NCBI GenBank assembly: GCA_907163375.1
Contig: CAJQUW010005788.1
Span: 1 to 64,000 of the forward strand
Direction of reading: 5' to 3'
DNA: 64,000 nt
DNA from: Prostheceraeus crozeri
Lineage: Eukaryota > Platyhelminthes > Polycladida > Euryleptidae
In this document: piece by piece, positions 21,201-36,200 of the stretch
Layout: each line of letters starts with the position of its first letter
How positions within the stretch are numbered: position 1 is the stretch's first letter
Made by a program: the position numbers and the translations under genes
Notes under the pieces: generated by a model
What the model was told of the DNA's origin: nothing
The model's input: only the letters and a program-made list of their open reading frames with translations
The model's database searches: none

Positions 21201-24200
21201 GTTCTTGGGACTGGACGGTTGATGGCTCTCCATTCTTCTCGACAGCTCTTCATCGGCGTATTACTTCATTAAGACATCCTTTCTTCAGATTTAATTACCC
21301 CTACAAAAATAAGATGGTATCTTAAATAGAATCATGCGGGACCTCGATGGCGTATCACAAAAGTACCTTAATACTGTGCCACGCAGGTTAAGTCTGATAT
21401 AAATCATCCTGGCAAAAATAGGGTGGCTTTGGCTTTCCATCCGATGCCATTCTGTGTATTTCGCCTTGAATTACTACAATGTAGCTATGTATTGATTACA
21501 ATTTTCGACTAGTGAGTATATATTGCAATGTAAATCAAAAGGTCTCTATTAATCTTTACGAACTCATTTAATTGGTGGCTGAGATTTGATAGGTGATTTG
21601 TCACAGGATTTCTCCCTTCTTAATTCCAGTTTTATATCAGTCTGCTGACACTTCTCGTTATTGAAGTTCTATTGGGAATTCTATTATTCATATTCTTCTA
21701 TTGGAAAGATGTGCGAGAGCGTGTACCTTTGCTCAATCCGGAGTATACACTTATGAATGCATTGGTCAAGTATAGAGAACCAGATCAAGCTGACCTACGA
21801 GACTTGATCGATTCAGTGCAAAAGCAGGTAATTCATAAAATTGTAGATTGATTTTTAATTGTAAGTTCATGTTTTTTATGCTTCATGTCTTTGCTGATAG
21901 CTTGCGACTTTTTCGTTTGATTAATCAGGGTGTGAAGCCTTGACAGCTGACTACTTCGTATCCAAGTTAAACTGATTTAATTTTTCTGGCGTTGTACTGG
22001 TTTACTGCAGCTGTAATTACAATTTTTAATTTAAATTCTGAATTTTATCTGTTTTCAATGTTCATTGTAGTTTCGGTGCTGTGGTGTTCGAGGTAACGAA
22101 AACGGCTACAAAGATTGGACGAATAATGTCTACTTTAATTGCACCTCAGAAAACTTGAGTCCAGAGCGGTGCGGTGTCCCTTACTCATGTTGTGTTCTTA
22201 AAAAAGATCAGCGACTGATTAACCTTCAGTGTGGCTATCACACCACGAATAAATCAGTAAGTTGTAAAATTCACTCATTATTCTCCGAGTTTGAATGTGC
22301 TTGTATGTAAACTGAAGTGCTCATGGATTACTTCATCAAGATTGATATTTTGGGTTTATTTGGTCAATATTTCTAAATAATCATCAATAACATTTTCAAC
22401 CAAGTAATGCCTTCAGTTTCTGTAACCTGGCTACCTCAGAATTCTCCGTCATGACTTTATCTACACAAAGCTATGTTTGTCGATTAACTAGGCAGAACAT
22501 TTACGTCATTCTTTCACAGGTAGCACGTACAATTTAATCATTCCTGTTCTTCAGTATTGCCCAGATGACTTCTGCTTTCATCGCAATTTTGCCGGCTGCT
22601 TAGAGATAACCGCATGCCAACAAATGGAAGAAAAAAAATCATAGATAAAATAAAGTGTAGAAAAGAAATAGTTAGGCAGTTAAGAATATAGTCATTATTC
22701 TCAACATGCTCTGTTTCGTATCTGACATTTACCTCAATTGGTCAGATCATTTTAAGCATATTTCTTATCATTTCTAAAAGTCAGTATTTTGTATTCATTC
22801 AATCAAGCCTTCCTTATGGTCAACTCGTTCATGTGCATTTATATGATTTCATCATTTGAACGACGTTAGTCTTCGCACCCTGTCAGTGTACGTATTCATT
22901 GAGTAAGCATCAAAGCAAGTTCAGCAGATGGAAGACTGACCTTGAACTATGTGGTCTCAAAGTGAACGTGGAAAGATAATGGTTACTGGAAAGAAGGTGC
23001 AAAACGGGAATCAGTCTGTCAATTGGCCATGTGGGTGCTGTGGCAAGGGAGTTGGGGTCAGTTCGATTCTGTGTGTCTCCTGTAAGAAGTAAGGTCAGAG
23101 GAAATGTGCCCGTCTGCGAAGGGTGACAGGAGTACTCCACTTTCGTTATCCGACATGCATGGGACAATGATATGCCAGAAGACGACTATTCGAATCTTGA
23201 CAGTCTCTCCGTGAAGAGAGCACATGCATTTTGTTATTTGGGTAATTAGCTGCGATCCAGGGGCAGAATCAAATGAAAACAATCTATTTAGCAAAAATTA
23301 ACTTCAATCATCGATTCAGTTACTCAAGGTATTAAGAAGCAAAAGCAGACAAATCATCCATTTTAATTCTCTTGTCTGCTATGATAGATGTGAGAGTTCA
23401 CGTTTTTCAGGAGCTATAATTATGTTTGCCATCCTTATGTTCATAATGATGGGTGACAAGTTAAGGTAGGAGTTAGCAGCGGCTCCCGCCAATTTTCAGT
23501 GCATTACTCGGCATGAATAAGGTTATACTCATCAAAGTAGTCCAAACCCTTGTTAATGCCGACAAATCCTGCGTAGATAAAAGTGTTAATATAATTTTTG
23601 GTGGCTTAAGTGTTCATCGAAAGACGTTTAAACGTGATTCTTTTCCTATAAAACATGAAATTTATTCTCAGTGCTAAGTGATCCCTGTGACACTTCATTT
23701 TCATTTCCACTTCATCAGGAGCTGATCTTAACTTCACTTAAAAATCTGTTGATGACATATGTACATTCATCTTTCCTTTCTACCTTTGATGAATGCATGT
23801 TCCAAAACTTATAATGAAAGTAAATGAATTTTTGAATTTAGTTCTCTTTTTTCTATCACATGTAGGCTTAACTATGAACTCACTCAGCATATTTGTAATA
23901 CTATCTTATAAATCTCAGCAGTTTTAATCGCAGATGATGTTCATGTTCATTGTTAAGAGAAAGCACTTATTTTCATCTTTATTTCATGATTTTGTATTCA
24001 GCATAATGCCAAAATCAGTTTTAGTTGCAGTCCTGTTATTGATAATGGAGCAACTCTAACAGATATTGATTAAATGGTATAATTGCAAGATTTCTATCAC
24101 TCGACTAAATAGCATGAGTATCAGACAATATGAATCTTTGACGCATACACACATGTCCAACTATCACAAAGTTGCACTTCTCTTATACTGATATTTGACA

Positions 24201-27200
24201 ATCTGTGAAATCTGAATTGAAAAGATTGAAGATAGAATGTTTATGCAGCTGATAGTATCATGTTTATATCGCCCAGACAAAGTTGACACACAGTATAATG
24301 TGGTACACATACCAATGGTAAAGATTATATATTTTTCTATTTCAGATTTATTATGCATTGCGGTGAGGTATTTATTGATCTTTACTTACTTGATAATAAT
24401 CTGTATTAAAAATATACTTTTATTATTCTTACATTAACATTATTTGATTTGATATTTTGAACTTTATGATCCGCTAAACAGTAGCTTTTTGAAAGTAAAT
24501 CTTCTCATCTTGCTACCCTGAAACATAATGTGCTATATTTTCTCATAGAAAAGTCATGCCTTGAATTGTTGACATAACCTTATCTAACAACAGAAAAAAT
24601 TAATAATGACTTAAGAAATTTAAAAGTCAATTGAATTTCATTTGGACTTATTACTTAACTTAATTGCTATCTATAAATAAATACTAACACTGAAGGAAAC
24701 GGATCGTTTAGATCTCGATTCGAAAGTAGATAACACGAATGTTATAAGGTTTTGACAACATTCATATTTACTCCATAGTTATAGTCCCCACGAATAATAT
24801 GAATGAATCACCGAAGGATCAAATAATCGGATTGAAATATTCTTCAATAAAAGGCAGGTAGATCCTGCAAGCATTCTTCCAGCGTTGGGGACCACACCAT
24901 ACGAGATTTTCAATTTCTTGGAGTATTGTTTCGAGCACTGTATACTCCAGCATTAGCAGTTGTTCATTCCTCACAGGTTCAGCTAAAATTAGGAGTGCGG
25001 ACTTCCATCATTTTTGTAGAACTTCGACTCCGGGGTTTGATGGGATTCCGGTATTTCATGCGACTCCGGTTCCGGTAGTAGGCCTAGTAAGTAGCATAAA
25101 AATGTGGAAATTAGTGGCTAGGCATTCTCTATGCGTTAAGCGCTCATGTCAATTTGCACGATCGACATGTAACGAAAGAAATAATTTTCAGATCGGAATT
25201 AACGCTTTGCATATTCTATGGTCAAGGAGCGTGTAACTATGAAATCACTTGTTTTCATGTTCTTGTGCAAATATAGACACTTTCATCTTGATTCGATATG
25301 ATTTTCGGGAGCACCGGTAATCGCAGGTAACGGACGATCATGGCGCATGTGGCAGCACCATCTCATCAATACAGCGGCAGTTCGTCCAAAATATATGATA
25401 CAAATATTTGGTTTTTGGAAGCTGATTTTTTTGCAATCGTAGACAAAAATTCAACCCGGTTGTAAAGAATTTAAATCTCTACTTAGTTAACTAATCAGAC
25501 AGAATCTGAAATTGCAGTTCTTAAATATACTGTGGTAAATGGGTGCATTACTCCATTGAATTGCTTCCTATTGTCATAACTACTTGTTTGACTTTATCAA
25601 AATTACGTCCATCAAATACCGATTTGGATATTGCTGTGAGGATATGCTGAAGGTGTCCATCATCAGTATTTGATTTATTACCATCGCGAAACTAAACCCG
25701 AAGCGATAAACTGCTTGGTTGCATGATTTATTGGCATCAGGTGTGAGCCTCCCACTAATTGAGAGAATTCCACTAGGTCCGATGAATCACATCTATGTAC
25801 ATTTATGATTATTATTTACCATTCGCCGACTTTACTCGAAGCCTAATGATTCTAACGCAGTAAAGTCAAATGGCCTTGCTATTTTATGAAGATTTTACTC
25901 CTACCTTTCGTCTACTAAGGCGGCATCAGAGTACAAATTGTTAAGCAAGTTTCGTAATCATTTCTTGCTTTCATTGATTTTTTTGTTACTCCAGTTATTT
26001 GCATAGTCTTTTCAACTAGAGAACCTGATGAATCAGCTGTCAGCTTTTGTTTCGTTATGTGAAATAGGGCATCTATTTATATTATCGTGTCTGATGTGGC
26101 GTACGGAGGCGAAAATTCAGCAGTGAAATCCTGAAAAATGCAAAGCGTTTTGATTTAGCTACTGCTATTATGCTATTTAAGCGGAACCACGAACTTCTCA
26201 GTGAAAAAAAATATTAATCTCTATTAAGGAGTTCAGTTTTAACAGAAACTTTGATACCATTCTGCCTATTCATCGTCAATTTCATGTCAATACAAGATTG
26301 ACAATTAAATAACGTCTTGTATTCATTTAGTGAATTCATCGTCATTTTACCGCTACATGGATTACTTGACAAATGCACAACATGTAGATGTCTCATTTCT
26401 GACAAAGAATGGGCCAAAATGTTGTGTTTGCAAACATAAGGAAGTTAAGATTCGTAGACAAGAGGAACACGTGAGATCATGACCTGAAGACATTCCATGC
26501 AAATTATTGCTCTTGACCAGTGGTTCCCAACTACTGTGCCGCGGGAAGATAACTGGTGTGTCACTAAGAGATAGTAGGTGTAAGACATTTAATTTCGTTT
26601 CGTTACGCCAGTTACGATGCCGTCGAGGGCGACTGACTGACTTCCTTCTTGCTGATTGACGACAGTCGACTCAAACACAGTCACACTACACACAGAGATG
26701 CTTATTTCTTTCTTCTTTCAATGAACTGATAGTGAGTGATACACGCTTTATGACTGTTATGAGTGATAAATCCGCATTCAAAATCGCATAACATTTTCAA
26801 CTTTTGTGAACTATCGTCATGACGTGAGTTGTGCTCCTATCTTGCGCTGATTATTTAGAATAGATGAAACATTGCGAATTCTTCATATGATCTTCTTTTT
26901 TTACTACTTTATTACAAAAAGGCTTTATGATTAGAAAATTTAAGAGCACTGTACACGAAAGTTTTGAGAGCTCAATAGTGTGTCGTGAAGTAAAAGATTG
27001 GGAACCGCTGCTCTAGACTAATAGCACTTTCTACTTCGACAGAAAATTTCATTTCTACCAAAAACTTCAATTTCCCTCTTATTGTATTTCCATGTGTTTT
27101 TCTTTAATCTTGTCTAAGAATAAGAGGGTCCTGGTAGAACTCGGCAGACGCGCAGATTCATGATGCTTATCAGGTGTACATCACTCTGTGAAGAAGTGAC

Positions 27201-30200
27201 TTTCGGCCTCGTTCTTTACAGGAACTCACTCCGGTTGCCATACTAAGATTTTACGGCATGATGAAGAAAATATCTTTCTGGCCTCTGGTAGTTCATCGTG
27301 CTGTTAGTTCATGTGCATGTTTTCGATAACACTTCAACCAAGCATTCCTCAAAGTGAATTTGAAGATGAATAGGTAATAAATTACTATTATTAGCTGTAA
27401 TGTATAACTAGGCAATTTTATTGCAAGCTATGATAATTGGTTGGCATAAAGCTCTGTTCATCTCAGACTTGCATGGTTAATACATAGATTGGCCTACACA
27501 ATCTGACAATATGTTCTTGGATGCCAGTGTAAATTCAACCACGTGTTTGCGGTCTTGTAAATTCATCACAGACAATTCGCTAACATTTTTCATTATCTCT
27601 ATTAGGAAGGGACATTTTGAAGGAAGCAACCCTGCTAAATGCTTATTAGAAAATACCTTGATAAATGGTTACACGATTTTTCGGCTGCTGCAACATGTCA
27701 AGCTTAATTTGCATGCACATTTTGAATCGAATCGATAGATTTCAATTGATGCATTCTGAATGCGAGTATCTGATAAAACTGGAAATTTAAGTTACTCATG
27801 GCACACAGAGATTTTTCATTGTGACTAATTGATTAGGAACGTCATAATATTGATAAACTCTTATTCGAAATGTTTAATTTTCATTTCTTCACTTTTTTAA
27901 TATTCAAGATACTTTTTTGCAGCTCCTAATAAAGGTTCGGTTAATAGAGCGACTTGCATTTATTCTACCGTATTCAAGTTTCTTACGTGTAAAGGCCAAG
28001 CGAAGCATACAGTATATAAAGCAAAATTTCAACCTCGTCTAAATGATACCTTTCATCTTAAGTTAACTAATATTTTCTCATTACAGCGTTGAGCTGCTGA
28101 TTACCACACTATATTCGAACACTGAAGAACTCAATAATCTCATGCCAATAATGTATAGAAATTCTCGATACTTTGACCCCATGTTAAAAATCATGGAAGC
28201 TTTCAAAATGTATTGCTGACATTGATATTGTGCATTTTGAAATTAACATAACATTAATATTTGATGATCCATCTTCGAGTTTTCGTTTGTGGCCGACAGC
28301 GCCGAACTGTTTTTGTTTGGAGATTTGAATGTTATGATAATCAACTTCTCGAGTGACGTTTGTCTGTAAGTAAATCATTTTGGTCTAATTGTATTTTGCA
28401 TTATCTTGCAGGCAGCATTGGTGCGTCACCAGATATACACTCAAGGGTGTATTCTTGGTTTCGGGAAATGGTTAGAAAATAATGCTCTCATATTTGGAGT
28501 AATCTGTTTTAGTATTCTCGGTCCTCAGGTGAGTGAAACTTCTTTTAAGTGCTTCTATTAAAACTTTGTTATATTTTTTTCTTGAACTGTGATTCAGATC
28601 AGCTTAGTACATCTGCTGATTGGTAACCCCGAACTCACAATATTCCTCTCAGTTACTAAGTTAAGGATACCATTCGTGGAGTGAGCAAGTCATCATTCGT
28701 AACAGCACGACATTGAATTTAAAAAGGAGAAAATTTGACCTTCGGGGTATCCCTACTATAAAACGTCGCTCTGATGATAGTTAGTTCCCATCAAGAATTT
28801 CCCAATGGAAATTCTGTACAGAGAAGCAGCGGTCGATAAACCCTTTATAAATAGCAGGATAGAATTCTTCAATTAATGTTCAATTTGCTTATTCTTAACT
28901 TCGTTCTGTGTGTTAAAGAATGAATTTAATTTCAAATGATGAAGACATAAACAAATTCATTTCTCGTAGTAAGATAAGGCTACTTATAACATGGTATTCA
29001 ATCTCAGTGATAAGAAACCGATGCCAATGAGCGAAATAGCTTACCATGCTTTGATTCATGCATCTGCGTTTGAATAGCAGGCGTTCATTGAGCATTATGA
29101 CTTTCTGTATCTTAACAATTGGACTTTTTGAAATTTTTTTAAAGCGTTGAATGCATTGCAGACATGGCATATTTAGGTAGTATACATAGTGTAGTACTTG
29201 CATACATAGTGTAGACATGCATGAATTGTATTCGAAAGAATGTTGTGTACATATGAAATTCATGGATACACATTAATTGTGCTCAATTTTTCAGTAGAAA
29301 GAAAAATAGTATACTCGTACAGGTATTTAATTTTGCTTCAAAAATTTCGAATTTTAATCAGATGCATAGTATGTAGTTATATTTTGTCAGTCTAGGGTGC
29401 GAGATAAGCAGGTTGCTGGTCTTTTCCAGTAGTTTCGAAGTCAATGAAATTTTCGGGAGTCCACTGTAGGTGAAATTCACGTAGGCCCTATGTGCGTGAA
29501 TTTTAAAAATTCTGACAACGTACGAGAATTTTGAAAAATTGTGAGAATAGGCGTAAATTGTGCGTGATTTTCTAGAAACGAAGCATTTCCATCATTCGAA
29601 GTGAAAAATGGTAAATGAACAATCCACCTTGAATTTGCCTTGTGTGGCGAGTGGCATGATGGTGATTGTGAACAGCAGTAAATAGACAATTTTTACTTAT
29701 CCTTGCAAGAGATAAGCCTATTGTTACTGAACAATACATAGTGGGGTACTCATGGGTCATCTCCCCCCACGTTTTCAAATTTGTCTAAATTCCATAAAAA
29801 TAAATCAAGCGTCACAAAACTTTCTATAAGCGTCGGTGAGTATATTTTCTACCTACATACCAAAATTTGTGCAAATCGGACAAGTACTTTTTGAATAAAG
29901 GCGATAACTTGCAGTGCAATGCAGCTTGATTTGACTTCTTCTGGCCTCATCGTCAGAGCAGAAAGCACTTGAGGTCAACAAAGTCATTTCCCGACAATTC
30001 ATGAAGTGATGATGATCAGGCCACATCTCTTAGACTAACATTTTTAACTTAAAAAAAAGGTGTGGCAAGGTGGTGGTCGTGGGAAGATTTCAAATAGCAG
30101 TGGATGAGACGAAGAGGGGGAGAGAACAATGCATACACTAGTAACAATAACGCGTCGAACATGCAACGTCAGATCCTTAGAGTTCAGGCCGTTGACATCG

Positions 30201-33200
30201 CTACTCTTCACATTATCGTCTCTGATGCAAAAAGTACTTGTTCGATCTGCATAAATATTCTGTATGTGGGTAGATAATATACTTAAGTACGTCTACCTGA
30301 AGGTTGGTGATGATTGATTCATATTTGCAGATTTGAGACAAATTTGAAAACCTGGGGGGGGAGATAAGTACCAATAGTAGACCTACACTTTAGTCTCCCA
30401 GAATATATAGCAACTGCAATGTAATTGAATCTCCATTGTTTCAGAAGCTGTAGTGAGTAGTTGAAGCTGGGACATTCCCATAACGACGTCTACATGTTTC
30501 ATAATTTTAATAAACTTATAGTTAATAAGACTTAAGGTTTGTCCTTAAGAGGACAGGTGGTGCGTTCCCACCGGCAGACATTAAACGTTCAAGGCGCGTC
30601 AAACTTTTGACTATCCTAGGACTACATTTGCGAATAGGTCTTGCGATCCTAGGTTTGCGAATAGGTCTATCATATAATGTAATCCTGCATTCTTACCTCA
30701 AGACATCAAACCTAGCTATCTTTTTGAATAAGTTATTTCCATAAAGGCTATTTACGTGATCAAAAGTACGTGGAGGTGTCTTCTTAGGGAATTTATTGGC
30801 TAATATGTTGCAATAAAAACTTTGCACAAGCGCAACGTTTCGCGTTTTCACGCTTCTTCAGGGGCAAAAAAGCTGGAGCAATCAATTAAGAGAAATCAGT
30901 ACAGCGTCAGTCTACATTCTTTTAATTTTTTCCTTATTTTGTTGATAATACTGCATGGTAATGCATCCATAGGCAAAGCATTTTCAGTTCAGAAGTGTCA
31001 ATTGTATGAATATTTTTTGGAAGAATCAATGACAACAGTTCGTCACCCCGTTGATTTTGTTGGGGATGCAGAAGTCGTTGGTGAATAAATCTCACCAAGC
31101 ATGACGCTCTGTCAGACTCTTAGTATCAGATGACACATAGTCATTTGCAAAACGATGGCTAGTTCAGATAGTAATTTGGACGGTTTCCTCGATAAAGGAA
31201 GCGAGAAATCATGGAGAAATGCATATTTATTTCCTTTTGGAAGGCATAAAAATATGCTTAGTACGTGTACTTTACGTAAGCAAACAAAAGTCATGAACTC
31301 AGAATGTACATGAATTGTGCCTGATTTTTTTTGAAAGATGAAACGCGACAACCTGTATGAATCGTGAAAACGAAAGTGGCAATGAAGATGAAACTTAATA
31401 TGCTTCAAATGTTTACAAAATCGATTGGAGCTGAGTGCTGTAAAAAAATTTTGACCTGCCTCTGCATTTCAGAATACGCACTAGGTTCAGAAGGAAGATG
31501 CAGATCCTACCGCTTTATTAAAGTTAAAGCTCTATTTGCTTATGTTTCTGATAGGCCAAGAGAACAACTTATGTGTGCATTAGTGTAATTAACAACACTT
31601 AAGAAGTAGTTAAGTTTGCTAGAATTGTAACCTTGAAAGTTTGTCATGAGTTGATCATTGATGTTGCGGCCTTTCACAATTTTCATGATGTCATCTTTTG
31701 GTATTTAAGTAGCTGAAAAATCCAGCAAAAGTTATGACACCTGTCTGTTCGATAATATCGTTTTAGCAGTGTTATATCATTGGCAACGATTTTGTTAGAC
31801 GAAAAGAATTCATTGAATTGAATCATCTTGTTTCGTTAATTTGACTGGCGTGAAGTCGCAGTTATGTTGAAGATCATTTTCGTGTAGAACTTTTAGTCGA
31901 AATAATCTACGTCTACTCGTTTGCTGCTTTAACTGATAACTGAAATCAGGGTCTATTGAAATCATGTTTGGTAACAGCCACGTACGCACCATTACCCCGT
32001 GTTAGGGTTAGAAAGTCGTTGGCATTTGTTAATGTGTGTATGAAATGCACACAAACAGGTGAAAACGTTGAACACTGCATCGGCCGCTGCACTAGTCGAG
32101 ACCCGGAAACTTGATGTCGACAGGAATGGGTAATTCTGTTGCGATGGTTTCATGATTGTGAGAGGAGTTTACAAGTGGATGATTTGTGCGGATGCGAGTT
32201 TTGGCATCCATTTGAAGCGAAGGAGAATTGTAATTTGAAATCTGTTCGACTGATGAAGGCGATGAACAGTTATGTGGAATTAATTGTAAATATTCTGTGA
32301 CATTTACTGCACTTCATAATACAAGCTTCCATTGTTATGATTGTATCTATTTCTCTAAATGCATTGAGTGACTTTCCATTTTAAAAGATACTTATTAAGA
32401 AAAAACAACGCAATATGATGAACTCGAGGCCTTTCGTCCTTTCTATTCATGGGCATTACAAGGACTGAATCTTAGTGTGTAGAGAGCTTAGCCTGTGTAC
32501 ATAGCCTGGTCTTACCCTGGTAACTTAGTCCTGTTTTATTTAATTATTGTCTTCAAATTCTAGCAAGCAATGATTCTCTTTTGTCTCTTCCATTACTGTT
32601 CTTATCATGTGTCAGCTATCTGTGTCATGTCAAATGTCAGCTAAGCGAAGACTTTTCTGTACAGCTAATCATCTCATGTCTCTACACACTAAGATCCAGT
32701 CCTTGTAATGCCCATGAATAGAAAGGACGTAAGGCCTCGGGTTCATCATTTTGCGGCATTTTTTCTTTATAAATGTGGGAAAGGGTCCAATTTCTTCCAA
32801 AATCTTCAAAAGATGTATCAAATGACTTAATATTTCACTGCATGGCTATGAAAATGTAATCAAGCTTAGACGGAAACTCCACCAGAAACAACTTTATTAT
32901 TTTCAAAGATTTTCACAGTAAGGTAAGAAAATAATCAAGTTTTGACGACTTATTCTTGTTGTGACATGTACGAGTATCTCAAATCTCATTGTCAATTGGC
33001 TTATTAAATTACCGCCAGTTGAAGTTCATTTGCATTTTTTCATTGCGTATTGGGATACCATATGAATATTCAAACAATGATGCCCTAATTAATATTCTGT
33101 CTAACATAAACTGCTACCATATTCTGTGTTCATAATTTTTAGGGTTCCTTAATCAACGAAAAATTTACAGGATCTTGATCGATTTTCAAATGAACTAGAA

Positions 33201-36200
33201 ATATCCGGGAGACATAATTATTAGATATTTTCTTTTTCTCTCTTTTGTGTTTTCGTTCTCTAACTCAACACAAGAATAGGGGATGGAGTGTGCTCCCCGT
33301 TAAATATAGTTTCGTTAAAATCAGACAAGAGGCTAAAAATTCGAAAATGTATTTGCCTGAACGGCCCCTAAGTTAGGAGCCAGCTCCCTTTGACGTGCTT
33401 TCCGGCATGAAACTCTACTAATAATTAGATGCCTGATCAATTATCGCACCCTACACATTTGGGGCTATGTGAAATTTTGTCAACAAACTATGTTCTTCTG
33501 ATTATGAGGAGGTCCTACTAAAATGGATTGACTTAAGCATGCACGTTTTACAAATGTTTCCTTAAGCTTAAGTGAAATTGTCTATCGGAAATCTGCAATG
33601 CGTCATCAGATAATCTGTATCACCTGTTCCAGATATCATGCAACTGAACCGATAAGCCTAAGAAAAGAGGTTTGAGTTTTTTGTTTAAACTTGTATCAGC
33701 AAATTACTACAATTTCTGGAGGAATTCAATAAATATGTCGTAATTTATAAATCCTGCGTTTTTCGGTAGCCGTCCCGAAATGCTCCGATTCGGTTGGTAG
33801 TGCGGTTTCTATATCTCTATTTTTTACGAATATCAATGACTCTAGCACGGTGGTCATTGATATGACCCCAATCCGCCTCGGACCTCCTATTTTTTGAAAT
33901 GATGTTTCGGACCCTCTCCCAATAAAGAATCATTTATATTTAGTAAAAAAAACGAAAGCTTCGCAGGTAGTCATGTTAGTTATACTCAGTGTGACTTCTG
34001 GAGTTACAAATTCTTGCAGTTGCAAACATGATCAAAACGCGCAACTACAACTCAAGCTTACTCGCATGTCAGATGCTACATTGAAGCGGTTCCTTTTCTC
34101 CGACTTTATCATGAGCAGGGTGGAGAATCCAGCCCTACATAGATGCGTTTTCACAAACGAATCGAACTTCTCCAACACTAGCTTTTCAGGCTGATGAAAT
34201 TAAGTGAGATGTTTGACCTTGAATTCTTCAATTGCAAGTGCAGTCCCTCTGTTTTAACGCAGCTCAAGTAGATGTTTTTTCCTGGGAATCTCGTTGTGCA
34301 TCCTGCGAATATTGAATCGAAACGGATCTCCGATTAACACGTCATTCAACTCCCGTATAACTAATGTATAATAACTATATAATATATAATAACAACCAAT
34401 ATGCTAGTCATATCGTCATTTCTCGGTTATAGACAACTTCTTGCAGTACATAGACAATATTATGGTTCTCGTTTACACTTTTAATTACAAATAACTAATA
34501 TATAGAACTGGACTAATAAAGCACTGATCGCTCAGGAATTGTAATCATGTAGATAACCTTTCGACGGATTAATGAAATGTAAAGATTTTTACTTTGTCAG
34601 GATGTCTTGAAACGAAACCCGATTTTTATAATCTTCGCTTGGACCCCCAACAATCTCGTTTCGGAACCACTCCACTGGTTGGGAACCACTCCACTAGTAG
34701 TAGAGATCTTTCAGTTTTTTCTCCTGTCGAAAACTCGCTAATATTAAAGTTATATTACCATCGTCCTTGCTTTTCTTAAACTTTCATTTAGGTGACTGAC
34801 GAGCTGAGCAAAAGTTGATCATACATGCTAGTGACTTGATTTGTCAGTGATGGATATCTTTTATATGCATTCATCAAGCATTGATAATAATCTTGGTGAT
34901 TTAATTTCGATTTCCTCGTCAACTGAATGGATGCTGAAACTTCTGTCAAGTTGAGCTTCTAAATTGCTGTTTTCCGTAGCGCTACTACTGATGTGATAAA
35001 CGCTTGAAAACGTAGGAGAAGCGATGCGATATTGTTAGCTTAAAGAGAAGTTGCATAATAAAAATATAGAATGTTAAAAGTGGGAGAAGTGTTAAACAAA
35101 ATTCGAGAACTTGCATTTGTAATTTATCGCTTCTAACATGAGTCATTGAGAAAAGGAACTCTAGGACGATTGCATGATGGCGTACTGCAATGACAGCGCT
35201 TTACTCGGTTACTGCTTAATGTACTAACTTATAAGTAAATCACGTGTTTGCACGTTCATAATTTTGGAAATGGGAAGATCGTGAGAGAGAGATAAAGAAT
35301 TGCTTCATTGGATTACGAATTGCTAGATCATATCTTCTCCATCGCATCTCAAATTCCATTTCATTCTTCTTGTTTTTGTCAGAGCTGATTTTCAAGTTCA
35401 TTTGAACCGTTAACGTTACACGATAAAAGAGCTACTTGGAACTATAAACGACTACTCATCGTTTGAAAAACAGAAGTTCTCAATTCCTTGATGGAAATAA
35501 TTGGAATTACTTGATAAAGTTGAGTCTCTTGTCAAAAAAGAAGTGAAAATGCATTCTACGGAAAATATGTTGTTCATAATATATTTTCTCTCTCCCTCTT
35601 ACTCTCTCGGAGTCATCATTAGCAAATAGCAGATGCAATAAAGCATTAAAGAATCTGAAAATGGAAAACTGGTGTACTTGGTATCTTTATTTACATTACA
35701 GGATATTTGCTAATGTCCTTGCTTACGCGCGTCTATTAAACCCTGATTGAGCAAGATCGCTTAAATAAAAAAAGCAGACAAACGTCTAAAAGCCTCACGA
35801 ATCGTGATTCTTCGACGACTAAAATTGATGACTAGTCAATAATTAATCATTTAGTTGCCCATATTTAACCATGAAGTCATAGCCATCTTCATTCGCATCT
35901 ACGACAACTTCACAAAGTAATCATAATTGTATTATGCAGTGGAAACCGGGACGTAATTTGAATATTATTTAGCTAGATGCTTTTTAGGGAAAATCGTCTC
36001 TCTATTTGCGATTTGGTATAAGTCACCCGTACAATTATGTGCAAGTCAAGTGCAAGTATTTAGAAGACGGAAATGCAAAGCTGCAAAGGAGAATTTTTGA
36101 ACGTAGAGAACTTTTGAGAAGAAGCAGAGCACCAATGCGAATTTTCATCAGACGGAGGCACGACGAACGCTATTTTCATCGTGCGTAAACTGTTAGAGTG

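Larger units (their letters stand above)
22257..28411 (+). other. Tetraspanin intron 4 (about 6.2 kb)
   Basis: Contains a LINE A-type fragment (22905-23300) and repeat X copy 2 with its hAT insertion (26436-27300). In 23301-26435 and 27301-28411 I see only AT-rich sequence with short chance frames and no supported gene or RNA. Confidence 0.75.

Noticed and set aside
21000-21272. 90-codon ORF in tetraspanin intron 2
   Set aside because: No domain and no splice-site support; the composition is that of the surrounding intron.
34640-34700. GGTTGGGAACCACT, an hAT-terminus-like motif
   Set aside because: Only one end found; no partner terminus or target duplication, so no element was called.
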